Origin: Rhizophagus prolifer
Taxonomy: Eukaryota; Glomeromycota; Glomeromycetes; Glomerales; Glomeraceae
Assembly (NCBI GenBank): GCA_019425655.1
Contig: NQWY01024827.1
Span: 62,001-126,000, forward strand
Direction: 5' to 3'
DNA: 64,000 nucleotides
In this document: piece after piece, positions 17,817 through 27,122 of the stretch
How positions within the stretch are numbered: position 1 is the first letter of the stretch
Layout: the number at the start of each line of letters is the position of its first letter
Made by a program: the position numbers and the translations under genes
The notes under the pieces: model-generated
Told to the model about the DNA's origin: nothing
What the model saw: the letters and a program-made list of their open reading frames with translations, nothing else
The model's database searches: none

Positions 17817-17909
17817 TTGCGATTTTTTGCAAAGATAAATAAAGCATGTAAGATAAAAGAATAAAGAGAAAGGACTTCATTCTCGAAAATTAATAGTGTT
17901 AAATTTAAA

Positions 17910-17940
17910 GTTGTCATTTCCTCTCAAAATCTTAACTTTG
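17910..17940 (+). promoter_or_regulatory. Promoter of leuS
   Basis: GTTG, 19 bases, TAACTTTG, 43 bases before the leuS ATG. Confidence 0.6.
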
Positions 17941-17983
17941 TGAATCTTAAAAAAAAAATCATTATTAATTCTTACTTCATAGA

Positions 17984-20959
17984 ATGTTTTACGATCATCA
18001 GCAGATAGAAAAAAAGTGGCAGAAATACTGGGAAGATAACCAAACGTACAAAACTTCCAACAACACAGACAAACCCAAATTTTATGTTCTCGATATGTTT
18101 CCGTATCCTTCCGGAGCAGGACTTCACGTAGGTCACCCGCTTGGATATATTGCTTCCGACATTTATGCGAGATATAAAAGGCATCAGGGTTTTAATGTGC
18201 TTCACCCGGTTGGTTATGACAGTTTCGGACTTCCTGCTGAGCAGTATGCAATTCAGACAGGGCAACATCCTGCGATTACGACTGAGCAAAACATTACAAG
18301 ATACGAAGAGCAATTAAGAAAAATCGGTTTCTCTTTCGACTGGAGCAGAGAAGTAAGAACTTCGGACGCTTCTTATTATAAATGGACACAATGGATTTTC
18401 ATTGAATTGTTCCATTCATGGTATAATAAAGATACAGACAAAGCAGAGCCCATTTCTTCTTTGATTAAACGTTTTGAAGAAAAAGGAACGGAAGGATTAA
18501 ATGCCAATCAGAATGATGAATTAAATTTCACTGCAGAAGAATGGAAAGAAGCTTCTGAAATGGATAAAGAAGACATCCTTTTAAATTACCGTTTAGCCTA
18601 CAGAGCAGAAACGACTGTAAACTGGTGTCCCGCATTAGGAACAGTTTTAGCAAACGATGAGGTGAAAGACGGAAAATCTGAAAGAGGAGGTTTCCCTGTT
18701 TTCCAAAAGAAAATGATGCAGTGGAGCATGAGAATTTCTGCTTATTCTGAAAGATTGTTACAGGGTCTTAAAACTTTGGATTGGCCACAGCCGTTGAAAG
18801 ATTCTCAGGAATACTGGATCGGAAAATCTCAGGGGGCACAGGTGAAGTTCAATGTTGAAGGTCATGACGAAATCGTTGAGGTTTTCACGACAAGACCTGA
18901 TACGATCTTCGGAGCGACTTTTATGGTTTTAGCTCCTGAAAATCCTTTAGTGGAAACCATTACTACCGCAGAACAAAAAGCTGAAGTAGATACTTATATT
19001 GAAGAAACTTCCAAAAAATCTGAAAGAGACAGAATGTCTGACGTGAAAAACGTTTCCGGCACTTTCACGGGAAGTTATGCTCTAAATCCTTTCAGTGGAG
19101 AAAGAATGCCGATCTATATTTCAGATTATGTTTTAATGGGCTACGGAACAGGAGCTGTAATGGCTGTTCCCGCGCATGATGAACGTGATCACAGATTTGC
19201 AAAGAAATTTAATTTAGAAATTAAAAAAGTTGTAGAAACGGACGAAGATGTTCAGGAAGCTTCTTTCGATTCTAAAGATTCGATTTGCGTAAATTCTGAT
19301 TTCTTAAACGGTCTTAATTATAATGATGCAAAAGCAGCGATTATTGTAGCTATTGAGAAAAAAGGAATCGGTCACGGAACTACGAACTACAGACAGCGTG
19401 ATGCGATTTTCTCAAGACAGAGATATTGGGGAGAACCTGTTCCTATATATTATAAGGATGGGATGCCTTACACATTGCCAACTTCTGCGTTGCCTTTGGA
19501 GCTTCCTGAAGTTGAAAAATATTTGCCAACTGAAGACGGAGATCCGCCATTAGGAAATGCAAAAACATTTGCCTGGGACGAAGCAAATCAAAAAGTTGTT
19601 GATACGAATTTAATTGACGAAAAAACGGTTTTCCCGCTAGAATTATCTACAATGCCGGGTTGGGCGGGAAGTTCATGGTATTTCCTAAGATATATGGATC
19701 CAAATGATGATGAGGTTTTTGTAAAAAAAGAATTGGCAGATTATTGGGGACAAGTAGATTTGTATATAGGAGGTAGCGAACACGCAACTGGTCACTTATT
19801 ATATTCCCGTTTCTGGAATATGTTCTTAAAAGATAGGGGATATATTAATCATGATGAGCCTTTCCAAAAGCTAATTAATCAGGGGATGATTTTAGGGATG
19901 AGTGCATTACCAATAATTGCAATTCCTAAAATAACATTAACCAATAAGTCTATTGAAAAATTTGATGAATTTAATCAGAAAAATATATTTATTTCAGCAG
20001 ATATAAGCCCAAAAATAAATGCTACTTACACTCTTTCAGAATTAGATGCGAATTTGGTTGAAAGCCTAAAAATTTCATTTGGATTAGAGAATTTTAATGA
20101 AAATGAATTGTGGGGATTTGAATTTAAACCTTTTGAATTATATATACCTATTGAGTTTTTATCATTATCAAATGAAGTTGATTTTGATAAGACAAATACG
20201 GATTATCGTCTTTTTAACTTCGAAAAAAATACTATTAAAAATTCTGAAGATAAATTTTTTGCATATCGTGAAGTAGAAAAAATGTCCAAATCAAAATACA
20301 ATGTTGTCAATCCCGATGACATCTGTAATGAATACGGTGCAGACGGTCTGAGATTGTACGAAATGTTCTTAGGTCCTTTGGAGCAATCCAAGCCTTGGAA
20401 TACTCAAGGTCTAAGCGGAGTGTATGGTTTCCTGAAAAAATTCTGGAACCTTTATTTTGACGGAGATAATTTCTCTGTTTCTGATGAGGAACCGACAAAA
20501 GCAGAATACAAAGTTTTACATACTTTAATAAAGAAGGTGGTTTACGATATTGAGAACTTCTCTTTCAATACATCTGTCTCTTCATTTATGATCGCTGTAA
20601 ATGAATTGCAAAAAATAAAATGTAACAAACGCAATATTTTGCAGCCTTTAGCTGTTATAATCTCACCATATGCGCCACATATTTGCGAAGAGGTATGGAA
20701 TTTGCTGGGAAATAATGATTCTGTTGAATTTGAACCATTTCCTGTTCTTGATGAAAGCTATCTTGTTGAGGATGAGATAGATTATCCGGTAAGTTTCAAT
20801 GGTAAGATGAAATTTAAAATCAAATTAGCGGCCGACTTAGGTAAGGAAGATGTTGAAAAATTGATGATGGAGAATGATGACGTAAAGAAGGTTTTAGGAG
20901 ATAAATCAGTTAAAAATTTCATTTTTGTTCCGAAGAAAATCATTAATATTGTTATGTGA
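17984..20959 (+). CDS. leuS: Leucine--tRNA ligase
   Basis: 991 residues, longer than most Bacteroidetes LeuRS. HIGH-type motif GLHVGHPLGYIASD near residue 47, editing domain with TTRPDTIFGATFMVLAPE and MAVPAHDERDH, zinc-type region and PGWAGSSWYFLRYMDP, class Ia signature KMSKSKYNVVNPDD at 766-779, then anticodon-binding helices and the C-terminal FVPKKIINIV. It charges tRNA-Leu and edits misacylated tRNA. Between NQGMILG (about 636) and KMSKSK is a segment of about 130 residues, lower in GC than its flanks and of unusual sequence. Confidence 0.96.
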   Translation: MFYDHQQIEKKWQKYWEDNQTYKTSNNTDKPKFYVLDMFPYPSGAGLHVGHPLGYIASDIYARYKRHQGFNVLHPVGYDSFGLPAEQYAIQTGQHPAITTEQNITRYEEQLRKIGFSFDWSREVRTSDASYYKWTQWIFIELFHSWYNKDTDKAEPISSLIKRFEEKGTEGLNANQNDELNFTAEEWKEASEMDKEDILLNYRLAYRAETTVNWCPALGTVLANDEVKDGKSERGGFPVFQKKMMQWSMRISAYSERLLQGLKTLDWPQPLKDSQEYWIGKSQGAQVKFNVEGHDEIVEVFTTRPDTIFGATFMVLAPENPLVETITTAEQKAEVDTYIEETSKKSERDRMSDVKNVSGTFTGSYALNPFSGERMPIYISDYVLMGYGTGAVMAVPAHDERDHRFAKKFNLEIKKVVETDEDVQEASFDSKDSICVNSDFLNGLNYNDAKAAIIVAIEKKGIGHGTTNYRQRDAIFSRQRYWGEPVPIYYKDGMPYTLPTSALPLELPEVEKYLPTEDGDPPLGNAKTFAWDEANQKVVDTNLIDEKTVFPLELSTMPGWAGSSWYFLRYMDPNDDEVFVKKELADYWGQVDLYIGGSEHATGHLLYSRFWNMFLKDRGYINHDEPFQKLINQGMILGMSALPIIAIPKITLTNKSIEKFDEFNQKNIFISADISPKINATYTLSELDANLVESLKISFGLENFNENELWGFEFKPFELYIPIEFLSLSNEVDFDKTNTDYRLFNFEKNTIKNSEDKFFAYREVEKMSKSKYNVVNPDDICNEYGADGLRLYEMFLGPLEQSKPWNTQGLSGVYGFLKKFWNLYFDGDNFSVSDEEPTKAEYKVLHTLIKKVVYDIENFSFNTSVSSFMIAVNELQKIKCNKRNILQPLAVIISPYAPHICEEVWNLLGNNDSVEFEPFPVLDESYLVEDEIDYPVSFNGKMKFKIKLAADLGKEDVEKLMMENDDVKKVLGDKSVKNFIFVPKKIINIVM

Positions 20960-21192
20960 TTTTACGGTTTTAAGAAATGTTAAGAAAAATTATCATTCTT
21001 TACTTTGGAATTTATTAAAATTAAAATCATAATTTATGTAAATCAATTTTATATATCTTCCATTAATGTTTCTAAAAGAGATAATGAATTCATAAAAACA
21101 CTGTTTTAATTTAATTAATAATTAAAAATTGCTATTTTAGCAGATAAAAAAATTACAAGTCAAACGGAAAATAATTTTGCATTTTTCAAAAA

Positions 21193-21220
21193 TTTGACTT
21201 TATTTTACACGATAAAATTT
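21193..21220 (+). promoter_or_regulatory. Possible promoter of the exbB operon
   Basis: TTTG, 16 bases, TAAAATTT, 24 bases before exbB. The -7 box lacks the final G and spacing is short, so this is tentative. The rest of the 284-base gap after leuS is AT-rich with nothing else recognised. Confidence 0.3.
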
Positions 21221-21243
21221 AACAATTATAATTTAGTTTTAAT

Positions 21244-22107
21244 ATGGAAATGAATGTTTCAAACACGGATGAGCAAGTAGTTGCTAAGAAAAAAGGAGGT
21301 CTTAACCCGGCGGTAATTATTCCTATCTTATTAGTAATAGGTATTGCCATTTATTTATTTGTTTGTGGTAACCCGTCTAACTTTCAAGAAGATGCGCGTA
21401 TCAATGGTGTAGCTTCGGTTGCATTTGCAGATATCGAAAGTAAGGAATTGCACCCACACGGTCTTGGGATGGTTTACATGGGAGGGTTTATTGTACCAAT
21501 CCTTATTACATTCATGATCACAGTAATAGTTTTCGCGATCGAGCGTGCATTCGTTTTGAGCAAAGCTTCTGGTAATGGTAATCTTGATAATTTTGTTTTA
21601 AAAATTAGAAGTTTATTGAACCAAAACAGAGTTGACGAAGCTCTTGAAGAGTGTGACAGACAACAAGGATCTGTAGGTAATGTTGTAAAAGAAGGTTTAA
21701 CTACTTACAAAGCACTGGCGAAAGATACTACACTAGACAAAGAACAAAAAATGGCGGCTCTTAACAAAGCTATAGAAGAAGCAACAACTCTTGAAATGCC
21801 AATGTTGGAAAAGAACATGATGATCCTTTCTACTTTGGGAACAGTTGCAACATTAGTAGCACTATTGGGAACGGTAATCGGGATGATCAGAGCGTTCGCT
21901 GCTTTAGGTGGTGGAGGTGGAACTCCGGATGCTGCTGCATTATCAATCGGTATCTCAGAAGCCTTGATGAACACAGCTTTGGGTATTGGTACTTCTGCTA
22001 TCGCAATTATCCTTTATAACTTCTTTACTTCTAAAATTGATGGTTTAACTTATAAGATTGACGAAATCTCTATGAGTATCCAACAGTCTTTTGCTGAGTT
22101 TCACTAA
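21244..22107 (+). CDS. exbB: MotA/TolQ/ExbB proton channel family protein
   Basis: 287 residues with three membrane helices: near 20-40 (VIIPILLVIGIAIYLFVCG), near 80-105 (GGFIVPILITFMITVIVFAI) and a pair of C-terminal helices around LGTVATLVALLGTVIGMIRAF and LMNTALGIGTSAIAIILYNF. It forms the proton channel that, with ExbD, drives TonB in the inner membrane. The extra N-terminal helix is usual for Bacteroidetes ExbB. A second in-frame ATG two codons later is possible. First gene of the exbB-exbD-exbD-tonB-pstS-TPR run. Confidence 0.93.
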   Translation: MEMNVSNTDEQVVAKKKGGLNPAVIIPILLVIGIAIYLFVCGNPSNFQEDARINGVASVAFADIESKELHPHGLGMVYMGGFIVPILITFMITVIVFAIERAFVLSKASGNGNLDNFVLKIRSLLNQNRVDEALEECDRQQGSVGNVVKEGLTTYKALAKDTTLDKEQKMAALNKAIEEATTLEMPMLEKNMMILSTLGTVATLVALLGTVIGMIRAFAALGGGGGTPDAAALSIGISEALMNTALGIGTSAIAIILYNFFTSKIDGLTYKIDEISMSIQQSFAEFH

Positions 22108-22195
22108 GAAATTAATAGCAATTGGAAATAAATAAAAATGTAAAACTTACATTTTTTAAAATCATCATAAATTAGTTAACAAAGACATTTAAATA

Positions 22196-22798
22196 ATGGC
22201 GAGAATTAAACCAAAAAGACATGGAGTAGTTACGGATATGACCGCGATGTGCGACGTTGCGTTCCTGCTACTTACATTCTTTATATTAACCACACAGTTC
22301 AAAAAACCTGATGTGGAGCAGATAAAACCGCCTTCTTCTATATCAGAGAAATTGCTTCCTGATGCAAGTCTTATGACGATTAATGTTACTCAGAATGGTG
22401 TATTCTATTTTCAACCGGTTGAAAACGGGACAGAAAGAATACAACTATTGGATAAAATGGGTCAGAAATACGGAATGAGTTTCACTGATCCTGAGAAAGT
22501 AGCATTTACAAAAGTACAGGCGGTAGGAGTACCAATGGGGCAGCTAAAAAGTTATTTGAATCTTCCAGAAGATCAGCAAAAAACTTTTAAGGCGAAAGAT
22601 GGTATTCCAATGGATAGTACAAACAAGCAATTAATTGACTGGGTTCAACAAAGTTTAGCCGTTAATCCTAACTATAAGTTAGCAATTAAAGGAGATGTAA
22701 CTACAAAATACCCGAAGGTGAAAAGTTTGTTTGAAGGTTTAAGAGATATTGACTTTCTTAAATTTTGGTTGATAACATCACAAGAAAAATCTGAATAA
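22196..22798 (+). CDS. exbD: Biopolymer transporter ExbD (first copy)
   Basis: 200 residues. One N-terminal membrane helix with the key aspartate, TAMCDVAFLLLTFFILTTQF, then a periplasmic domain. Works with ExbB as the stator that turns proton flow into motion of TonB. 88 bases after exbB and nine bases before the second exbD copy. Bacteroidetes normally carry two unequal ExbD proteins in this cluster; the periplasmic domain here is longer than in the second copy, with an added stretch around residues 60-110. Confidence 0.93.
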   Translation: MARIKPKRHGVVTDMTAMCDVAFLLLTFFILTTQFKKPDVEQIKPPSSISEKLLPDASLMTINVTQNGVFYFQPVENGTERIQLLDKMGQKYGMSFTDPEKVAFTKVQAVGVPMGQLKSYLNLPEDQQKTFKAKDGIPMDSTNKQLIDWVQQSLAVNPNYKLAIKGDVTTKYPKVKSLFEGLRDIDFLKFWLITSQEKSE

Positions 22799-22807
22799 TC
22801 AATAGAA

Positions 22808-23347
22808 ATGGCAGAAGTTCAAGTAAAAGAGGATAGCGGGAAAGGCGGCAAGGTCCGTTCGAAAAAGCAGAATACCCGCGTAGATATGACGCCGATGGTA
22901 GACTTAGGTTTTCTTTTGATTACATTCTTTATGTTTACCACCACATTTAGCAAACCAAACGTAATGGATCTTGGTCTTCCTGCGAAACCGAAGGAAAACC
23001 AAAAACCACCAGATACAGAGATTAAACTAAGTAATTCAATTTCTATCATCATAGGCAAGGATAATAAGATTTTTTATCATCAGCAAGATCAGCAAGGTCT
23101 TAACGATCAGACTCTTGTTGAAACCAACTTTGATAGAGAAGGAATTAGAAAAGTAATTGAGCAAGCAAAAGCTAGAGCAGCTGATAAAGACAAATTCACC
23201 GTCATTATCAAGCCGACTGACGATGCAGTATATAAGAACTTTGTAGATATTCTTGACGAAATGGCTATTACCAAAAATGAGAGATATGGGGTTACCGATA
23301 TCAAACCTTGGGAATTGGCTGTTTATAAAAAGAAAGTTGGGGAATAA
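22808..23347 (+). CDS. exbD: Biopolymer transporter ExbD (second copy)
   Basis: 179 residues. Basic cytoplasmic start (KVRSKKQNTRVDMTPMVD), membrane helix LGFLLITFFMFTTTFSKPN with the aspartate just before it, and a periplasmic ExbD domain. Likely pairs with the first ExbD beside the ExbB pentamer. 34 bases before tonB. Both copies have the DMTxMxD motif needed for proton use. Confidence 0.93.
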   Translation: MAEVQVKEDSGKGGKVRSKKQNTRVDMTPMVDLGFLLITFFMFTTTFSKPNVMDLGLPAKPKENQKPPDTEIKLSNSISIIIGKDNKIFYHQQDQQGLNDQTLVETNFDREGIRKVIEQAKARAADKDKFTVIIKPTDDAVYKNFVDILDEMAITKNERYGVTDIKPWELAVYKKKVGE

Positions 23348-23381
23348 CCTCTCTACAAGTATCATGTTAAAAATATAAACA

Positions 23382-24184
23382 ATGGCAGATGATAATCTAA
23401 AATACGATCTGACTCTTGATGAGATTGTATTTGAAAATAGAAATAAAGAATACGGAGCTTATGATCTAAGGACTACTTATCCTAAGTTGCTTACAAGGTC
23501 TTTTTTAATTGGGACAGCTTTCTTTCTTCTTTTGGCAGTTTCTCCGCTGATTTACCTTAAGATTCAACAAATGAATGCTAAGGAAAAAACCGAAGTGGAT
23601 GCAAATCTGGTAAATATCCTGGAGGAAGAACCAATCATTGAGCAACCGAAAGAAGAAGAAAAGAGGAAGAAAAACAGGAGGTAATCCAGAATGTTGTTCC
23701 GGAGCCAAAAAGAGTTCCAAAGATTGAAACACCACCACCACCAATTACACAACAATTGGAAACTACAACGGGGTTGCAGAATCAGGAAGGTGTGAAAACG
23801 CCAACTTATACGCCACCGCCACCGCCGCCGTCCACAGGTAAATCTACAACGGCAGAGGTAAAACCAGTAACAAACGAAGTTTATGAATCGGTTGATCAAT
23901 CAGCTGAATTCCCGGGAGGTATCAATTCTTTCAGAAGTAAATTTCAAAATAATTTTGACTCTGGTAACTTGGAAGGTGAAGGTACTCTTAAAACGGAAGT
24001 TACTTTCGTAGTTGAAAAAGATGGTACACTAACTCAGGTAAAAGCCAATGGATCTAATGCTGATTTTAATAGAGAAGCTGAAGCTACTGTAAAAGGAATC
24101 AAGACAAAATGGACTCCTGGTAAAGTTAATGGACAGCCTGTAAGATCTAGATTTAGATTCCCAATTACAATGAATTTCCAATAG
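23382..24184 (+). pseudogene. tonB: TonB energy-transducing protein, reading frame shifted
   Basis: The N-terminal part (23382-23684) has the cytoplasmic YGAYDLRTTYPKLLTRS start and a membrane helix (FLIGTAFFLLLAVSPLIYL); it ends at an early stop in an A/G-rich tract. The rest continues in the -1 frame to 24184: a proline-rich spacer (TPPPPPP) and the TonB C-terminal domain (AEFPGGINSFRSKFQNNF, then RFRFPITMNFQ). Losing one A in the AAAA run near 23659-23662 would explain it, since one more A gives an acidic stretch joining both parts. As both halves are otherwise sound, this is a recent loss, a read error, or recoding. Confidence 0.85.
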
Positions 24185-24206
24185 AATTTTTTTGTAATAT
24201 CATATT

Positions 24207-24238
24207 AAAAAGAGAAGTTTTTATAACTTCTCTTTTTT
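24207..24238 (+). terminator. Intrinsic terminator after tonB
   Basis: Stem aaaaagagaagtt / aacttctcttttt with a five-base loop and a T-run, 23 bases after the tonB stop. It would separate exbB-tonB from the following genes, at least in part. Confidence 0.75.
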
Positions 24239-24246
24239 TATTAGAT

Positions 24247-24438
24247 TTGTATATGTTTAATTGGCTTTCTTTGATAACAGGAATTTTCTACATAGTTTTA
24301 GGAATCGTTGTTATACTTTATAAATTCTTCATCATTATTCTGGAACCTAATGTGGCTTACCCATTAGGAGGTTTATTAATAGCTTATGGTATCTTCAGAA
24401 TAGTACGGGCTATTTTCAGAATTAAAAATGATAATTAA
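24247..24438 (+). CDS. Small integral membrane protein
   Basis: 63 residues, with two hydrophobic helices (SLITGIFYIVLGIVVILYKF and VAYPLGGLLIAYGIFRIVRA). A basic tail follows. Start at the first ATG (24253 is also possible). Two-helix proteins of this size occur between tonB and pstS in flavobacteria and have no known function; the next gene starts one base past its stop. It lies after the tonB hairpin, with no clear promoter. Confidence 0.75.
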   Translation: MYMFNWLSLITGIFYIVLGIVVILYKFFIIILEPNVAYPLGGLLIAYGIFRIVRAIFRIKNDN

Positions 24439-24439
24439 A

Positions 24440-25330
24440 ATGAAAAAAATATTTTTCTTACTAGTGGCTATTTATGCTATTGCTTTTTCTTGTTCAAAAG
24501 AAAAGACAAAAGAAATTGATACGCCTAACAAAGGTGAAATTATTCTTGAGGCAGATGAGTCTTTTAAAAGCGTTGCAGAAGCTTTAGTAGAAAGATATAC
24601 TGCACTTAATCCTGAAACAAAAATCAATGTTGTTATCAAAAAAGAAGACTTAGGTTTACTTGATCTTTTAGATAAAAAAGTTAGGGTTATTGTAATGTCT
24701 CGTGAGCTTTCTGACGACGAAAAAAAAGCGTACGATGCCAAAATTGATTTGCCTTGGCAACCTGCCAAATTTGCTGCGGATGCAGTTCTTTTTGTTGTAC
24801 CCAAAGATTCTCCTTTAGAATCAATTTCTATGGATGAAATTAATACTGAGTTGATGTCTGATAAAAAACGGTTGATTTTTGATGGTACCAACTCCAGTAA
24901 TCTTAATTTCATTGCTCAAAAATTTAATAAAAATCCATCTGATCTGAAATTTTCAATTATCAATGGTAATGAAAATGTAGTAAAGCAATTGAAGAATTAT
25001 CCCGACAAAATTGGCGTTATAAGTTTCAATACAATTAGCCGCCCTTTTGGGGAAGAAGCTCAAAAATTAAGAGCCCAATTAAAAGTTCTCAAAATTACAA
25101 AAGGAAATAAAAGCTATGAAGCTTCTCTTGATAATTTGAGAGATATGAGATATCCCTTTACAAGGGTTCTCTATTTTTTAACCAATGAAGCTTATTACGG
25201 ATTAGGAAATGGATTTATACGATTTTCCTGTCAGCAATTAGGGCAGATCATTGTTGAAAAAGAAGGTTTACAACCTTACAATATATTCAAAAGGGAGGTA
25301 CAAATGAGAAAACTTTTTTTTATAAAATAA
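24440..25330 (+). CDS. PstS-like phosphate-binding lipoprotein
   Basis: 296 residues from MKKIFFLLVAIYAIAFSCSK, a lipoprotein signal with the lipobox cysteine at about 18; the frame also opens four codons earlier. It has the PBP-like fold: GEIILEADESFKSVAEALVE at the start and FDGTNSSNLNFIAQKF in the middle, as in PstS-like proteins. Together with exbBD, tonB and the TPR gene it forms a block kept across Bacteroidetes; whether it binds phosphate is unproven, and no Pst permease is near. Confidence 0.82.
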   Translation: MKKIFFLLVAIYAIAFSCSKEKTKEIDTPNKGEIILEADESFKSVAEALVERYTALNPETKINVVIKKEDLGLLDLLDKKVRVIVMSRELSDDEKKAYDAKIDLPWQPAKFAADAVLFVVPKDSPLESISMDEINTELMSDKKRLIFDGTNSSNLNFIAQKFNKNPSDLKFSIINGNENVVKQLKNYPDKIGVISFNTISRPFGEEAQKLRAQLKVLKITKGNKSYEASLDNLRDMRYPFTRVLYFLTNEAYYGLGNGFIRFSCQQLGQIIVEKEGLQPYNIFKREVQMRKLFFIK

Positions 25331-25380
25331 TGGTCTGAATATTGCGATTCATACCAGCGATTTAATTTTTTGAAAAAATA

Positions 25381-27033
25381 ATGAAAACAAAGTATATAAT
25401 GAATTTAACGAAGAAAATTGCTTTAACTGCTGCGGTAGGTTTTTTTGTGAATCTAACTTTTGGACAGAGTGTCCAGGACGGTATCAATTATGTAGACAGT
25501 CAAAAGTATGCTAAGGCAAAACAAAATTTCACTGATTTAATTAACCAAAACCCTAAGGAAGCAAGTAATTATTTTTACTTAGGTAACACATATTTAACAC
25601 AGTTCGATCCTAACTTCACAGAAGCTCAGGAAAGTTTTAATAAAGGTTTAGCCGCTGATCCGAAAAGTTATTTAAACAAAATCGGGTTGGCTTCTATAAA
25701 ACTTGGTAAAGGTGACAAATCAGCAATCGCAGAAATTCAACAGATTGTAAAAGACTCTAAAGAAAAGGATGCTGAAGTATTGTTCAGAGCGGGAGAAGCT
25801 TTGACTTTATTTGAAAAAAACAGTTCTCCTGATCTAGCTATTACATATCTTAATAAAGCGATTGAAAAAGCACAAAAAGGAGGCGTTCCTGCCAATTATT
25901 ATTATTCTTTAGGCGATGCTTACCGTTTGAAAAAAGATCCGGGAAATGCCATGTCTGCTTATGATAAAGCAGAAGCTGTAGCCAAAAATAAAGCTTCTGT
26001 ATTCACAAGAAAAGGTACTCTTTGGATTGCTGCACAACAATGGCAGCAAGCTAAAGAGAATATTGATAAAGCAATTGCCGTAGATCCTACTTATGCACCG
26101 GCTTACAAAGCTCTTGCTGGATTTAATATCAAGTATCAGAAAAATGCTGAGGCTACACAAAACCTTATTAATTATACAAAGTATGCGGACGATGATCCAT
26201 ATACCAAATTGGAAATAGCAAAACTTTACTTTACTAATGAGGATTATGCCAATGCCAAAAAAACCTTAGACGAGGTTTTTGATAAGGTTAATGACCCGAT
26301 CAAATATAAATTAAGATCTTATATTCAATATGGAGATGGTGATTATGCTGGTGCGAAACAAAATATGGATACATTCCTTTCTCAGGCTGAGAAAAGTAGA
26401 GTACAGGCTTCTGATGAAGGTTTACAGGGTTTAATTGCTGCCGGATTAGCAAAAACTGAAAAGGATGCTGCTGTAAAAGCACAACTGGAAGCAGTGGCTC
26501 AACAGAAAGTTGCATTTGCGAAAGCCGCAAAAGATGAAACACTGAAATGGGACGAAGAATTGGCTAAAATAAAAGGCGGAATTAGTAATGCGTCTGCTAA
26601 TCAAGGTCCGACAAATGCTACCATAGAGGCGTTAAAAGCCAAAGTAGCAGCTAATCCTAAAGATACCGACTCACTTTATAAACTTGCTCAGGAATATCAA
26701 AATGTTCAGAACTGGAATGGCGCTATATTAACCTGGAGCAAGATGTCTTCTGCGTTACCAGATTGGGCTCCTGCTTATTATAGCCAGGGTTATGCTTATC
26801 AGCAGGCAGGAAATAATGATATGGCAAAATCTTCTTACGAAAAATTTATTTCTCTTGTGAAGCCGGCTGAGATAGAAGCGAGTAAGCAGAGTCTAGGTTA
26901 TGCTTATTTCTTTATAGCTTATATGGAAAAAGATGCCAATCCTGAAAAAGCAAAACAAGCGATTGCGAAGTCACTTGAATATGAGCCGACATATCAGGAT
27001 GCAATTAATCTTCAAAAGACTTTAAACAAATAA
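25381..27033 (+). CDS. Tetratricopeptide repeat protein, secreted
   Basis: 550 residues with a signal peptide (LTAAVGFFVNLTFG before QSVQDG). At least eight TPR units follow, for example YFYLGNTYLTQFDPNF, YYYSLGDAYRLKKDPGN, AYKALAGFNIKYQKNAE and YYSQGYAYQQAGNNDMA. TPRs bind protein partners in the periplasm. The start may be six codons later (MNLTKKIAL). It closes the exbB-tonB-pstS block and is followed by a terminator. Probably supports TonB-linked or envelope functions; the partner is not known. Confidence 0.88.
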   Translation: MKTKYIMNLTKKIALTAAVGFFVNLTFGQSVQDGINYVDSQKYAKAKQNFTDLINQNPKEASNYFYLGNTYLTQFDPNFTEAQESFNKGLAADPKSYLNKIGLASIKLGKGDKSAIAEIQQIVKDSKEKDAEVLFRAGEALTLFEKNSSPDLAITYLNKAIEKAQKGGVPANYYYSLGDAYRLKKDPGNAMSAYDKAEAVAKNKASVFTRKGTLWIAAQQWQQAKENIDKAIAVDPTYAPAYKALAGFNIKYQKNAEATQNLINYTKYADDDPYTKLEIAKLYFTNEDYANAKKTLDEVFDKVNDPIKYKLRSYIQYGDGDYAGAKQNMDTFLSQAEKSRVQASDEGLQGLIAAGLAKTEKDAAVKAQLEAVAQQKVAFAKAAKDETLKWDEELAKIKGGISNASANQGPTNATIEALKAKVAANPKDTDSLYKLAQEYQNVQNWNGAILTWSKMSSALPDWAPAYYSQGYAYQQAGNNDMAKSSYEKFISLVKPAEIEASKQSLGYAYFFIAYMEKDANPEKAKQAIAKSLEYEPTYQDAINLQKTLNK

Positions 27034-27058
27034 TTTTTTAAAATTATTTTCATTATCA

Positions 27059-27090
27059 AACTTCCCAATTTCAAAAATTGGGAAGTTTTG
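27059..27090 (+). terminator. Intrinsic terminator after the TPR gene
   Basis: Stem aacttcccaattt / aaattgggaagtt with a T-rich tail, 25 bases after the stop. Confidence 0.8.
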
Positions 27091-27096
27091 TTTTAG

Positions 27097-27104
27097 TAAA
27101 TTTG
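27097..27104 (+). promoter_or_regulatory. Putative -7 box of bshB1
   Basis: TAAATTTG 18 bases before the bshB1 ATG, right after the terminator. Confidence 0.45.
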
Positions 27105-27122
27105 TATAAAAATTAGATTCAA

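Noticed and set aside
23685-23760. Internal restart giving a separate C-terminal TonB protein
   Set aside because: The ATG at 23691 is not in the TonB frame, and a free periplasmic domain with no export signal would not work.
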